Positions 1 to 11,684 of a stretch of 64,000 nucleotides of DNA are shown here, piece after piece (positions within the stretch are counted from its first letter, which is position 1; the number at the start of each line of letters is the position of its first letter). A model generated the notes under the pieces. That model worked only from the letters and a program-made list of their open reading frames with translations, did no database searches and was not told the DNA's origin. The position numbers and the translations under genes were made by a program. The stretch is from Phallus indusiatus. Lineage: Eukaryota > Basidiomycota > Agaricomycetes > Phallales > Phallaceae. The stretch is taken from contig JAQFWX010000001.1 in the NCBI GenBank assembly GCA_027605045.1, positions 2,046,001-2,110,000 on the forward strand, written 5' to 3'.

Positions 1-791
1 TGAGCAGACGTGGTTGCGATGATGAATTGACATGCGGATTGCGTAATCTACTCCCACGACCAACTGCACCCGAATAGGACTTGGACGGAATTCCCAACCC
101 GCCGCCGGGCCTGCAGACCCAAAACGATCGTTCCAGCATATTCGGTATAGATAATAAAGCAGTTTTTTTTTCAAGCACTCCGGTTTCCGGAAAGCCGAAT
201 GTTTACCGGAAGTGAAATACATGTGCAACAATGTAATGTATATACGAGGAGGCACTGAACTAGGAAAAAAGCCCTCACCCAATTTTCGAATCAAATGTAA
301 ATAATTCAACATAAATGTGGAATTTTCGGTCACCTTCTTGAAGTCGATACCTCCTGGACCTTGAGGCCAAGTGCGCCACAAAGCTGCTGACTTAGCTAGA
401 ACAGAAATAGACTTTTTTCATCGCGTGATGAAAGAGTGAAAGTTTTCAAGGGGCACGAAGGCCGAGTCCTCTGAGACACATGTCCGAGATTGGCAGACTT
501 GGTGGGGCACCGGAGTTTTGACAACACCAAAAATAGCTATCACAAATTATCTGCTGAACGGACCTGATGTATTGGATGTGGCCAGATGAATCCTGTCCAA
601 ATCATTTTCAATCCCATCCCATTCTTGTAAAGCGGGAGAAGGGGGAAAGCCTTCCCGGAGATGGAGACATCCAGCACTCTTTCGTTCTCTGCGGCTGCTG
701 TATTATGCTTGGTCCCGAGTCGGATTGGTTATGACCTGCGTCAGTAAATCCTCCGTTTTCGTTCCTACTTCTTAATGAGTAAGCGAAAGAA
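1..791. other. 5' flank, no gene seen
   Basis: No open frame here shows a recognisable domain or a convincing spliced structure. It is presumably the promoter region of the Zn2Cys6 gene that follows, plus the end of an unseen neighbour. Confidence 0.4.
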
Positions 792-2377
792 ATGAACGTC
801 TCCATTTCAGAATACGGACAACTTCAACAAGCCTCTGTTGAAGATAGAACGACATACGCCTTGTGGACTATCGATGACCCGCACCGAGCTTGGACGAACC
901 CCCTTTCGCTGTCCCTCCGGGTGAAGAGATACAACGGTGCCCCCTATTGCACACTACTGGGCTCGAAAAAGGTCTTTACGGCAACCCAGTTTTGTATCTC
1001 CAACGTTTCATCCGACCATTGTCCTCTGGAAGAACAAGCAATCGCGGCAAAATTGTTCCCAATTAACCAAGCACTGCTGTTTCATAGCCCAGGCTATGAT
1101 ATCTTACCTTCAAATACTGTATCTCAAAACTCAGGCCGAGTTTCAGTCATGGAGTTGCATTTATCCGTAGATCGGAGTATTCTTCCTTACCTTGCGTACG
1201 CTGAGACATCTGATAGCGTTGTTAATCGTCACTTACCCCATTCATACCGACTAATTCGCAGGAATCAGTATGGTTTGACCGACTATTTTGCTCCTAACCT
1301 TGGGATTCTTCAGGCCTCATCATATCCCGCATCCGGATATTACGGTGGCGGAGGTGAAGATCCGCCAAACAGGCCAAGCGGCAGCGGCAAGGACACAGGA
1401 TTTGGTCAATGGCAAGATGATGATCCACCAGATTACAGACAAGGTAGCGCAGGAGGGAGTTCCGGGGGAAATAATGAAGACAGTGGACCGTCAAAACGGA
1501 AAAAGACGGCTATAGCTTGTCACTCTTGCAGAAGTAATAATCAAATTTTCGTTTCGCAAACTGTTCGGTATTCACGTCATGTTGTTCAGAGCGTAAGTTA
1601 AAATGCGACGGTTTGCAACCATGTCATGCGTGTGCCGAAAAATCTAGGGTGTGCACGTATGATTCTTATGTTAAACGTCGTGGTCCCGGCAAAAAGAGTC
1701 TTCAGCAAGAGTCCTCGACGGAACAACCAAAAAAGAAAGGTCGAAAACGTTCGTCATCGTCGTCAAGGCCAAGAGGATCATCTAGTGCTCTAGTAGCCAG
1801 GAGAACCACTCCGTCTCCTCAACCTCCCCCGGCTACTCTTCCGCAGGCTCCCTACCCACAGTACGGGTTCTTGCGCGGTGAACCACCACCTCTAGGTCTC
1901 GCTGGTAGGGTTGCTAGTCGTTTTGTTTCAGATACTCGACACAGCGGACAGATGACAGAAAGATACGTCGAAAGCTATCCTTCTTCTTCTAGTGTCCATA
2001 CGCAACAGCTAAGGTCGTCGGCTTCAACGCACTACCCACCGCAGTCGTCGACGTCTTATCCGGAATATCAGCAGTCATCATACAGAGATCAGTCATATCG
2101 AGACCAGCCCCCATCATATCAAGAACAACCCCCACTGCCGCCATCGCTGCCTGATAGCTATCATCCAGCTGAAGCTGAGCAGTATTATCGACAAAATTAT
2201 CCGTCGTCGTCATCATCGTATAGAGCTCGAGCTGAACATTCCTCTCAGCGGCAGTCGTATGCAGAAGAGAAAGAAGAGTATGTTTCAGAAGACGACGACA
2301 ACACCTCGTCCCGACGCGAGCCCAGCCCAGAATACGAAGGCGATATCAGAGGACGTGCGACCGATACGCGGCGATAA
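792..2377 (+). CDS. Zn(2)-Cys(6) fungal-type transcription factor
   Basis: Putative sequence-specific nuclear DNA-binding regulator. The zinc cluster is split by a 56-nt intron (1534-1589, GTAATA...TTCAG). After splicing, six cysteines sit at about 243, 246, 253, 259, 262 and 269 with the canonical CX2CX6CX5CX2CX6C spacing, joined by the basic stretch RKRKLK. The two exons (792-1533, 1590-2377) give 509 aa. The C-terminal half is Ser/Pro/Tyr/Gln-rich and ends in an acidic segment, as in activation regions. No fungal-TF middle homology domain is visible, so it is a short basidiomycete-type member. PPDY (212-215) and PPSY (about 421-424) are potential WW-domain ligands. The N-terminus is uncertain: the first ATG is used, and 1196-1261 looks like a possible in-frame intron (GTACGC...CGACTAATTCGCAG). 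Targets are unknown. Confidence 0.85.
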
Positions 2378-2906
2378 CGAAGGAGGTTGTCTGTATCCCG
2401 AGGAAGCCATCCTAAGTTCTTTTTAATCGTTATTTATTTCTCTTCTGCGGTTATTCTTCACCTAAATTCAGGTTGGGGGTCCCCGGTTGGTAATAGTACC
2501 GCCAAAATGGGACCCTCAGTATTAGTTTCTTCCACTGTTTCATTAGAATTCTGTGTCGTTATCTTCTAGAGGATGTACTTCTACTAGATGGAAGTCGGGG
2601 ATCTTGAATTTATGTAGCCATTCACCAACTGGATGTGTAGTCTGTAGTGGTAGGTACCATAACAAGGTATATTATAAAGCGCTTCGCTTGGTATTCGCTC
2701 ATAGGCGATGTACGTTGTCGCCCTGTTTTTTTATAAGTCTGTCTAGAGTTTATATACTTAATAATTGTCGGATATATATATACTATTTGTGTTTGCGAAT
2801 TTTCATTTCAGAGGACACAGCACCTGCAACTATGCTATATTGGAATGGTAATATTCAGATGACTTTGTATGTATATAAAAGATGTCAGATACTATAAGTA
2901 TATTGA

Positions 2907-5234
2907 CTAGGCATCGGTGACGCAGCCTTGGCTCGCATCTTCCACAACTTTTGCATACTTAAACAAAGTACCCTGAGTAACTTTTAATGGTCGGGGCGTC
3001 CAAGATTTACGGCGTATTTCAAGCTCTTCATCCGTGATCCTAACATCAATGGTGTTGGCCACCGCGTCGATGTGAATCGTATCGCCATCTCTAACTAGTG
3101 CGATTGGTCCCCCAACCTGAGCTTCTGGAACAACATGGCCTACAACAAAACCATGTGATCTAGAATACACAATTAGTGATATGCAGTGACCAAGATCTGT
3201 TTTTTTTTGTATTCACCCTCCACTGAACCGGCCATCCGTGAGACAGGCTACGTCTTTACCGAGGCCTGCACCCATTATAAGGCTGGTGGGTTTGAGCATT
3301 TCAGGCATTCCTTCAATAACGTCAGACAGTCAGCTGATACTATAGTGAACATCTGCTTACCGGGTCCACCTTTAGGTCCGAGATATCGTAAAACCACTAC
3401 CGTCTTTTCTCCCTTTTTGAGCTCACCGTTTTCCACAGCGCGAACCATGTCGTCCTCAGAATCAAAGGTACGGGCTTTCCCGGTAAATTTAAGTCCTTCC
3501 TTTCCGGTGATTTTTGAAACAGCACCCCCTGGCGCAAGATTACCACGAAGAATTCTATAAGAATAGTTGAGATTCGAACCATCACGAGAGTTCCAAATAT
3601 TTACCTTATATGGCCCGTCGTTTTCAGTGGATTTTCTAGAGGCCGGATAACGTCTTGGGTTTCTGATAATTCACCGTACTTCGCTGTCCACTGTTCTAGA
3701 TTTTCACCTAGGGTACGTCCAGTAACAGTCATAGTGTTCCCGTCAATAAGTCCATGCTTCATCAAATAAGCCAAAATTTCTGAAAATAATATGGTTCTAC
3801 CAAAGAAAGCAGAAAAAATGGAAACGAGGGCACATACTGGGAATTCCCCCGATTTTATGAACGTCCTCCATGACATATTTTCCACTGGGTTTCAAATCGG
3901 CCAGGAAGGGTATACGATCGGACACGGATTGAATTTCGTCAAGAGTAAGCTTGATACCGACGGAGTGCGCGATGGCTATCAGATGAAGGACGGCATTTGT
4001 TGAACCGCCGAGAACCATTGTTAATACCTAATGTTTGGTAACGGTTATTAACATCTTCGGAACAAAACGTCTTGACCGTACCAACGCATTTTCAAAGGCT
4101 GCACGAGTCATAATATCTCGCGGAAGAATGTTCTTCTCAAGAAGATTTAACATGGCTGAACCAACACTTTCACACTCCCGTAGTTTTTCCTCAGATTGTG
4201 CAGGGAATGAAGAAGAGCCCGGAAGTGTCATACCCATAACCTCAGCAGCAGACGCCATGGTATTTGCGGTATACATCTGGTAAATGTGAGTCTAGTCTTC
4301 CAAGCAGAGTGACTGAATAATTATAATACTAACGCCACCACAAGCACCTGGACCGGGACACGAGTGTCGAATGGTATCATACCGTTCCTTCTCGGCTTCT
4401 TCTGTTTGGCCATCCTGAAGATACTTGCCGTATGCTTGAAAAGCCGACACAACATCTAACTGGGGAGCGCTTGCGCAAGAGCCTGGTCGGATTGTTCCAC
4501 CGTACACCATCAGACCGGGCCGATTTAAACGTCCTACTTGAGAATAATCTCGAGTAAATCTTTTGAAGTAAATAGAGTGAACAACTAAAGGCTTACATGC
4601 CATTAAAACTCCAGGCATATTTTTATCACAACCTGGAACGACAACCATCCCATCAAGCCAGTGACCGCCTGCAGCAGTTTCTACTTGGTCCGCAATAAGA
4701 TCTCGAGACTGCAAGGAATATGACATCCCAAAAGTTCCCATGGAAATTCCGTCGGATACACCGACAGTGCCGAATTGATATGGTATAATGGCTTTTGTGG
4801 ACGCAATAGATTTTTTCACTATTTTGCCAAGGTCGAGAAGATGTTTATTGCATCTAAGAACGATCATTTTGATAGGTAAATATCGTAAAATTGTGAACAT
4901 CTTCTTACGGGTTCCCTTCATACCTAACGATGAGGTCAATATATACAGTACACCATCGTTTAGCCTTACTCACCAAACGCTTGCAACACCAACCATAGCT
5001 TTGTCAAAGTCTGTATCACTTTCAATACCATCTGTAGCCCATAACATTGCCTGAAAAAAAAAACATGAGCGCAAACTCAAAACTTCAACGAAAAGCCGAA
5101 TTGACCTGGCTTGCACCCTGCGCTTTTGGCTGAGTAACGGTCCGACTGTACTTGTTAATCACATGCTTGGATTCAGAGGTAAATTGCCGTCTTCCGACAT
5201 TTTTTTGGGTGGTTGCGCGCAGAAATGCACGCAT
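2907..5234 (-). CDS. ILV3: Dihydroxy-acid dehydratase (mitochondrial ILV3)
   Basis: Dehydrates 2,3-dihydroxy-acids to 2-keto acids in valine and isoleucine synthesis; a mitochondrial Fe-S enzyme. Eleven exons: 5106-5234, 4974-5050, 4909-4923, 4597-4853, 4334-4536, 4082-4276, 3838-4027, 3605-3779, 3361-3554, 3217-3310, 2907-3159. They sum to 1,782 nt, or 593 aa, close to yeast Ilv3 (about 585). Visible family blocks are [40 protein letters not shown] followed by [43 protein letters not shown] and [11 protein letters not shown]. The three cysteines expected to bind the cluster are present. The N-terminus is Arg/Ser/Thr-rich with few acidic residues, as in a mitochondrial presequence. The start at 5234 was chosen over an upstream in-frame codon at 5357 because it begins the presequence-like stretch. 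Exon 3 is only 15 nt. Diverges from the PNKP gene. Confidence 0.96.
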
Positions 5235-5362
5235 TGTATTTGGTGGGGTGACTCGATCGCGTCTGGCAGATTGAGTTCGGGTTAATCCGGCGTATGTAAG
5301 CAAATGTAACGCGCTTATGTAGGTACTTTTGTCACGCGTCCTTGTCTGGCGACGCAACTCAA
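5235..5362. promoter_or_regulatory. Bidirectional promoter ILV3/PNKP
   Basis: About 128 bp separate the inferred start codons of ILV3 (leftward) and the PNKP gene (rightward), so the two presumably share a promoter. No clear TATA box or known operator was recognised. Confidence 0.45.
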
Positions 5363-7376
5363 ATGAGTATGTCCAGACAACTGAGTAACCTTCCTCCTGA
5401 ATAACATCTTTTCTAGATAAACGGAAGACCTCGGACGATCCGGATGAATCTCAGAAGTCATCCAAATTAGTCAAATGTATGGAATTTCATTTCGGCCTAG
5501 AACCAAGAAGCTTGAGCTCGTTGCAGCTGTTCACCCGTTTTTCCTGAATGCTTCTTCTTCGCAACAACAGCAATTAGGGACATCAAAGTCTTCATTCTTA
5601 TGGTTAAAATCAAGTTCTAAGACATGCCTTCACGGAACACACTTAGCGCCGCGTCAATCCTCTAAGGTAGCAGCTTTCGATCTGGATGGTGTCTTGATAA
5701 AGACCAAATTAGGCGGTACATTCCCTAAAGACCGCAATGATTGGATATGGTGGAGGCCGATTGTCAAGGATAAGTTAGTCGAATTAGAAAAGGAAGGGTT
5801 AGTTGAGCTGCGAGCTCCCAGAACGCATTGATCTTCTTATTGATATGCTTATATTATGCTTCTAGGTATGCAATCGTCATATTTTCAAACCAGGCTTCTA
5901 CAAAACAGAAAACGATAGACGAATGGAAGTCGAAAGTACCTCTATTTGCAAAGGAGGTAATGTGTGGTTTTATGATAATACAAAACTTTTACCTTGTGAC
6001 CTTTCTCCATGCCACAGCTTCCGGACACGCCGTTTCGAATACTTGCTGCCCAGGGGTACGACTGGTTTCGTAAACCCATGCCAGGGATGTGGCTTGAGCT
6101 TGAAAAAGTGAACGATGTTCCAATTGGCAAGTATCTAGATTTTACTGTGTTAATGAGGCTGATAAATAGGTCAACCCCCTTTTTTGCGCTGGATTTCAGA
6201 TCTGACTGCTTCATTTTTCATCGGCGATGCTGCGGGTCGGGCTGGAGACCATAGTGATACCGATCGGAAGTTCGCTTTAAACGTCGGTCTGCCTTTCTTC
6301 ACCCCAGAAGAATATTTCTTGAACAAACCCTCAATACCATTTACACTGAAGGGAGTTTGCATGAAGGAGTGGCCAACAGATCGTATGTATATATTTAGAA
6401 TATAGCTTACCATTCTGAACAACATACCAGAGCCTTTATTTCTTCCTACTTCGACACCTCTTATCCCTCCGTCGGACTCGGGTAAACAACAAATGGAGGT
6501 GGTTCTATTCGTCGGCTATCCTGCGTCAGGAAAATCCACCTTTTACAAGCGGTATTTTGAGCCACAAGGGTATAAGCACATAAACCAAGACACTCTCAAA
6601 ACGCGTGCCAAGTGCTTAAAGATGGTTGAGACATGTCTAAATGCAGGAGAATCGTGTGTAGTCGGTGAGCAGTTTTTGTCCCGCCTTTCTTAAAGCACCT
6701 GGCTCAACCTCGCAGATAACACGAATCGTGATATCGAAACGAGGAAAGGGTATATCGATTTATGTAAGAAGTTTAGCGTGCCTGTTCGGTATTTCCTATT
6801 CCCTTCCCAACGAAAATTCACTCTCAATTTGATCCATTTAGTTGTTTTCACTTTACAGCGCCATTGATATTGTGCTGGCATAACAATCTATATAGAGCGT
6901 ATTCGCAATATGTTGAATCCTACGTCTCGACCTCCTCGGCTTCTTCTGGCGAATCAAAAACTGTATCAGCTACTACAGTATCAGGAGATATCACTTCTGG
7001 AAACACAAGTGTCTCTATTTCCGAATCAATAGTGGAAAAAGGGAAAGCTAAAACGAAGACTTCTGTCACGACTGCGGTCAAGATGGCTGAGGTAAAAATA
7101 TCTCTAATCTTTTCTCTCACGAAACGATTGTTTTCTTATCATTCCTCGTGGCAGCCCCTTCCGCCTCTTGCTTTCACTTCATATCGTGCTCATTTCGAAG
7201 AACCATCCATGGAAGAAGGGTTTTCCGAGATCAAAAGGATCAATTTTGTATACGATAGTTTGGAAGAAGGACAGGTTCAACAAATTCAAAGTAAAGATGC
7301 CAAAAGCCTATGGACAAAGAGACGCATATGGGAATCGTGGCTTGAGATCGGAAAACTTGAATGGCTGTCTCAGTGA
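5363..7376 (+). CDS. pnk1: Polynucleotide kinase 3'-phosphatase (DNA repair)
   Basis: Restores 3'-OH and 5'-phosphate termini at DNA breaks, in the nucleus. Ten exons: 5363-5366, 5417-5456, 5501-5797, 5866-5956, 6018-6126, 6200-6382, 6431-6664, 6716-6788, 6842-7091, 7155-7376; they give 500 aa. The first half is a HAD-type phosphatase: FDLDGVL (catalytic Asp about 75 and 77), VIFSNQAS and FFIGDAAGR. The second half is the kinase: P-loop GYPASGKST (about 270-278), DNTNRD and [10 protein letters not shown]. The first exons are inferred: ATG plus one base, then [10 protein letters not shown], an NLS-like start; a start at 5475 is the alternative. The intron 6127-6199 has a GC-AG boundary (GCAAGT...TTTCAG). 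A Ser/Thr-rich insert of about 60 residues lies after the WHNN block. There is no FHA domain, as in S. pombe Pnk1. Confidence 0.93.
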
Positions 7377-7810
7377 TGACCTTGGCAGGGGTTTTTATGA
7401 CGACAACGACAAGGTTATGCCACGCTGAAACCTCCGCTTAGTTTTTTTAATTGTTCGGATGATGAGCACTAGTGCAAATAAACTTTTTTCTTCCCACCTG
7501 GATGTCTGGTTTCATCGCTGTCAGCGAGCACTACGTCATTGCAGAATTAAATTCAAAAAGAAAGCCAAAAGTCTTGCTTCTACCTCGTGGAAAGCCGCCT
7601 TTTCCACGAGCCGAATTCCGTATTCACGCGTAGGTCTACTGTATTTGTACTAGTAATGTGAAACGACATCTATATTAACTATCGATACAAGGTGATTGAC
7701 TGAAAAGAAAGTGTGGTAGATACATGGTCCGGGGACTTTTGGATACATAAAATAGCATGAAGAACCAAATAGATATGCAAATGCAACTTAAAACCCTTAT
7801 CAAAGGAAAA
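7377..7810. other. Convergent 3' intergenic region
   Basis: Lies between the stop codons of the PNKP gene and the leftward 7TM gene. Nothing beyond 3'-UTR-like AT-rich sequence was seen. Confidence 0.4.
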
Positions 7811-9267
7811 TTAACACACTTCGCTCGTTTGTCCTGTATCCGAAATTGAAGGCAGGTATTTCTTGCCGTCTACAGAGTCGGGTTGAGATATAACCGAGAA
7901 AACCTCTTTGACAGCTCGCGTCGAGCTTCTATCGTGTTTTCTGGTAACCAGTCTCAGCCATGTGCGGTAAACGTCCGGCTGAGATGCCATAACAAAGGCG
8001 TAAAAAGGCCCAATCGAAGCAGCAAACAAATCTGGAAAGGGGTTGTTGGGTTGAAACACTATCATTATGATACTGAGACTGATTGACATTATTAGGACAA
8101 TGATGAGGGGTTTTCTATTCGGATCATTAGGCTCACCTAAACGATATAATGACGTATATGCCAAATATAGCTAGTCGAAAGAGCAGCTGAAGGTCTGAAG
8201 GAGCCACACCCTCGCCAATTTTCCAATGCCGACGAAGACAGAGAGCAATCGCGACTTGAAAGAGGGTAAAGAAGATCATTATACCCAAGTAAATATTCTA
8301 AACGCTGTTTTGACATACTTGCAAAGCCGATTGTTAGGGAGATTACCATCGCAGTGTAGATTTCATATATATAAGAGCTAGTAAAATAATTTCAACTGAG
8401 AGTAAAACAAACAGAGAACAATACATACAGGGGAGTGTCCGTGGAACAGTAAAAAAATCGACGATCGCGACTGACATTTTGCGGCCAATGTGAAGCTGAG
8501 AATGCGCCTAACGCAACAAAACAAGCGAAAGCGATGTACGGCGCGACGGTTAACTAATACCAGTATGTTTAGACTATGGCTATTCTAGGGTTATTGAGCA
8601 ATGTGAAAGGGACAATAACTACCATTACTGTCTTAATAGGCCCAGATTTGACTCCAGGTTTTGTTATATTGGAGTATAACTATTGGTCTGGTAAGGAAGG
8701 CTTCTGTTTGATAGGCAAATAAGGAGATTTAACCAACTTGGTAGGTAAAAGCAAGAATCCCCGTTGATCCCCTAACAGTTACACGTTAACTGTTATTTCA
8801 ATGTAGGAATAAAAAGTCAACGTACAATGGAAGGGTACCATCAAGCAACGAAGCCTGTATGGCACAAAGTTTCCAAGAGGGTTCTGGGCCAGAAGCCTTG
8901 CCGACATAAAATCTGCATTCAAAAACATACTTTACCGATTGACGATGTAGAATCCTTTTAGGGCGACTTACAATAAAGAAGAAATAATTGCTACTATAAT
9001 CCAAATAATGGAAGCGTTCATAACTGTCGGATGTCGTTTGACAGATTTTCCAAAGATAAAAGTAAGAATGAGGAGGGATAAAGATGCTTGATTGAGTATT
9101 TGAAGAGCGAGGAAAAGCCGTAGAAGAGAGGTTGATTGTGTTCCGACTTGGGAATCCTCTGGTTCTGCCTGCCGAGGCGCACCGATATTGTTGTCATTGC
9201 CTAGTAAACCCGGTCTTGCTAGTGCCGCGGGAATGGAGAGGATTGAAATAAGAATAGGAATATACAT
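7811..9267 (-). CDS. GPCR-like seven-transmembrane protein
   Basis: Predicted plasma-membrane receptor-like protein of a type common in basidiomycetes. It begins with a signal-peptide-like stretch (MYIPILISILSIPAALARP). A first helix (about LFLALQILNQASLSLLILTF) is followed by the loop KSVKRHPTVMNAS and a second helix. The next exon (from about 8916) continues with a GPEPSWKLCAIQASL-type block that recurs in basidiomycete 7TM proteins. Further hydrophobic exons lie near 8345-8420 and 8035-8164. The last exon has a long helix and the tail ASQPDVYRTWLRL, then a hydrophilic C-terminus ending at 7811. The intron 5' of 8916 is clear (GTAAGT...TGCAG); several others between 8200 and 8800 were not resolved, so the exon chain is incomplete. 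The ligand is unknown. A start farther upstream (an exon near 9525) is possible. Confidence 0.6.
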
Positions 9268-9321
9268 ATCAAGTAGGAATAGTAAACGGCCTGCGTTTTT
9301 TTCACTTGATCAGAAGGAAAT

Positions 9322-10721
9322 TTAGCCCACAATATTGAGCGAGTCCCAAGTCGTGGTAATAAATAGGTCCAATGCTGAGTTGGTTTCGCTGTCACCTGAC
9401 AACATGGAAGCGATGGCGGTAGATGTCAAGCAACAGGCGGAGACCGTTCCGAAGGTTTCGCAGCTCGTTGAATCATGAATAATGCTTGAGAATGATACCG
9501 ACTGATTGCCGGGGTAGATCGTCATTGAAAGCAGCGCTGTGTCAGGTTAGCTAGCAGGAACCCGAATAATTGCAAATTAAAACGCAATGCAACAGCATCG
9601 CTGTGGATGCGAGAAGAACTGGGCGCGCTGTCAGCATGGTGTTGCGCCTACTGGTAGTAGACTACTCTAGGCTGTTACTCTCAATCAACCTCATTTGCGT
9701 CATCTGCGAGCAAAATGATCAGTGTGGCCAACTCTTTGCGACATATCTATAAAGAGACCGTGATGGAGTCGAAGAGACGGCAGGAGAGATTACAGCTCAA
9801 CAGATTATGTAAATTCGGGGGATGCCAAAGGCAGTTTTGGGAAAGGAGCCGCGATTGTCATGCAAGGTACGCGCGACCGATACACCGTGAGAGTATGTAC
9901 ATCTTGATGCAAACAAGTCCTCGCACAGCCCAATATTCATCAGCCATAATTAACAAGGCAGAATTATGTCAATCAGGCGTCTTGCCATCAAACTGTCCGT
10001 AAATCGCACAATTGCTTTCTTGACCCGAGTCAATAAACACGTGCGCGTGCCAGGTGAAGGGGAAATGACATGAACCAACACAAAGAGATTTCAAGCCGAA
10101 TTTGAAGGCTGATTGCGGTGTCGAATACTTGATTAGCTTCTTGATGTTGATTTGGAAACACATGGTAATATATTGCTTGTACAGTAGGCATAGCGTAATT
10201 TGAAAATCATTGATACAATCTAAAACTTGAATTACAAACACGCGGACTCAGAAATTGTATATGTACGTACGTACTTGAGCAATCCGGAAGTTACTTCCTT
10301 CATTCACGGATTTCTCCCTTTTCATACTACTTTTTATTTCGGGAGACTTTGGCAGCAAACTGAGATTCATATTAGGGATGATACACTTTGCATGCATTTG
10401 TTGCATTGTTTACCTTTTGAGCCTTTCCTTGAAGTTTATCGGACAGGGAAGGATCACAATTCGTCGACGACGGAGACGCCAATTCAGATCCATCTGCTCA
10501 TCGAAGGGTAAGCCATATGCAGCAAAAATGGTAACCGACTGACCCTGTGAATTTCGACGAGGATCAATCGGATTGCGCAAAGATTCCACAGTAGGAGCAT
10601 CACCGCCTGTCGTCGTGGTTGTGGAAACATTATCCATATTCACAGATGGGCGATGCAGCTCGTCCGAGCTGAGAGTCTGCTTTACGCGAGGTTGCTGAGT
10701 GTTTATCGAAGCTGTTTCCAT
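9322..10721 (-). other. Possible hypothetical gene, exons unresolved
   Basis: Leftward open stretches here look partly coding. One starts at about 10721 with a Ser/Thr/Pro-rich sequence and includes GQSVTIFAAYGLP and an Arg run, ending at a good donor (AAAAG|GTAAAC). Another ends at 9969, and a third lies at 9322-9525. They may be exons of one protein, or the last may belong to the 7TM gene. I recognise no domain and could not chain them with confidence. Confidence 0.25.
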
Positions 10722-11201
10722 TTTCTTGGTACCGGAAGAGATCACTCTCGGGGACAAGTCAAATCAAATATCGTGTGATTTGAAGACGTATATATACATA
10801 TAGCATAATTGCCCTGTGGTACTCAAGTGGTGGGTCGCTAATGGGTGACATCATACCTCGTTGAACGACGGTGGCGCCTTGGCGCTTTTGGCCCAGAGAC
10901 GGGACGGGGACTGACTAAAAACAACGGTTTCTTTTATCAGTCCATAAATATAAAATTTGTGTGGGCGTTTACGGAGTTTCGAGGTAATGATGGCAGTCCA
11001 AGTCGCAAACCGAATAGCTCGACGCGATTGAAGAAAACGAATTGCTTCAAGGGAGTGCCTCAGCAATTAAAAAGTTTGAGAGACGCAGAAGTTATCGCGT
11101 AAGCTCAAAAATAGGAGATTGAGGAAAAGACATTCGTTAAATGTTGTGGCAACGTCAAAGCAACGTGCCGTAATCATCAATGCCAACTTCTGGTACTCGC
11201 T

Positions 11202-11684
11202 TCAGTGATAGTATACGTCACGATGCATCACATGCGCGCTAATACTCTCTTTCCGCCCTCTCCCTCTGATATAGCTTTTAATAAAAAGGCTTTCAATACA
11301 GATCGCTCTATTCATACACGAATATATATCAAGAAGTTCATTCCTTGAGTGAAAGATGTGGTCAGACAAGGTATTCCTCACCAATCCATGTGGGAAGACG
11401 AAACTCACTAGTAGTTCTTCACATTCCTCCGCGCAGAATAAGAAGTTGATTCTCGGCGCAACGAGTTTCTTTTCCAAAAAGGCTTGACAGGTGTAATGCA
11501 CATCACAAACAGCGTCGGTGTCGACACAGGTGGGACATGAAGAACAACCTGCGGTGCAGTGGTCCTGGTGTTCGCTGCTGTGTCTGCACTGGGGTTTTTT
11601 ACAACGAATGAATTGCTCAGATCCGCCCAGTTTATGCCCGCATGCCATGTAACAAGTGGCCCCTTCAATAAAAATGTAACACAT
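11202..11684 (-). CDS. Cysteine-rich small protein, paralogue 1
   Basis: Unrecognised function. The N-terminal ~85 residues carry about 14 Cys plus His, in a pattern starting MCY..., then a YMACGH motif, CX5C pairs, then CSSCPTC and further cysteines. This suggests zinc binding or disulfide cross-linking, but no named domain was matched. A second copy of the same layout lies at 15059-15319 (MCR..., YLMCGH, C-rich pairs). In both, an intron appears to end directly before the ATG (TTGGTAG|ATG here), with the upstream exon ending AAG|GTA. The open frame runs to 11202, but a donor (CTACTA|GTGAGT near 11404) makes the true C-terminus uncertain; residues after about 90 may be intronic. There is no signal peptide, so it is probably cytosolic or nuclear. 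Confidence 0.5.
   Translation of the reverse strand: MCYIFIEGATCYMACGHKLGGSEQFIRCKKPQCRHSSEHQDHCTAGCSSCPTCVDTDAVCDVHYTCQAFLEKKLVAPRINFLFCAEECEELLVSFVFPHGLVRNTLSDHIFHSRNELLDIYSCMNRAICIESLFIKSYIRGRGRKESISAHVMHRDVYYH

Noticed and set aside
3555..3604. GGTTCGAATC-like tRNA B-box on the minus strand
   Set aside because: It lies within a 50-nt ILV3 intron, too short for a tRNA, with no matching A-box.
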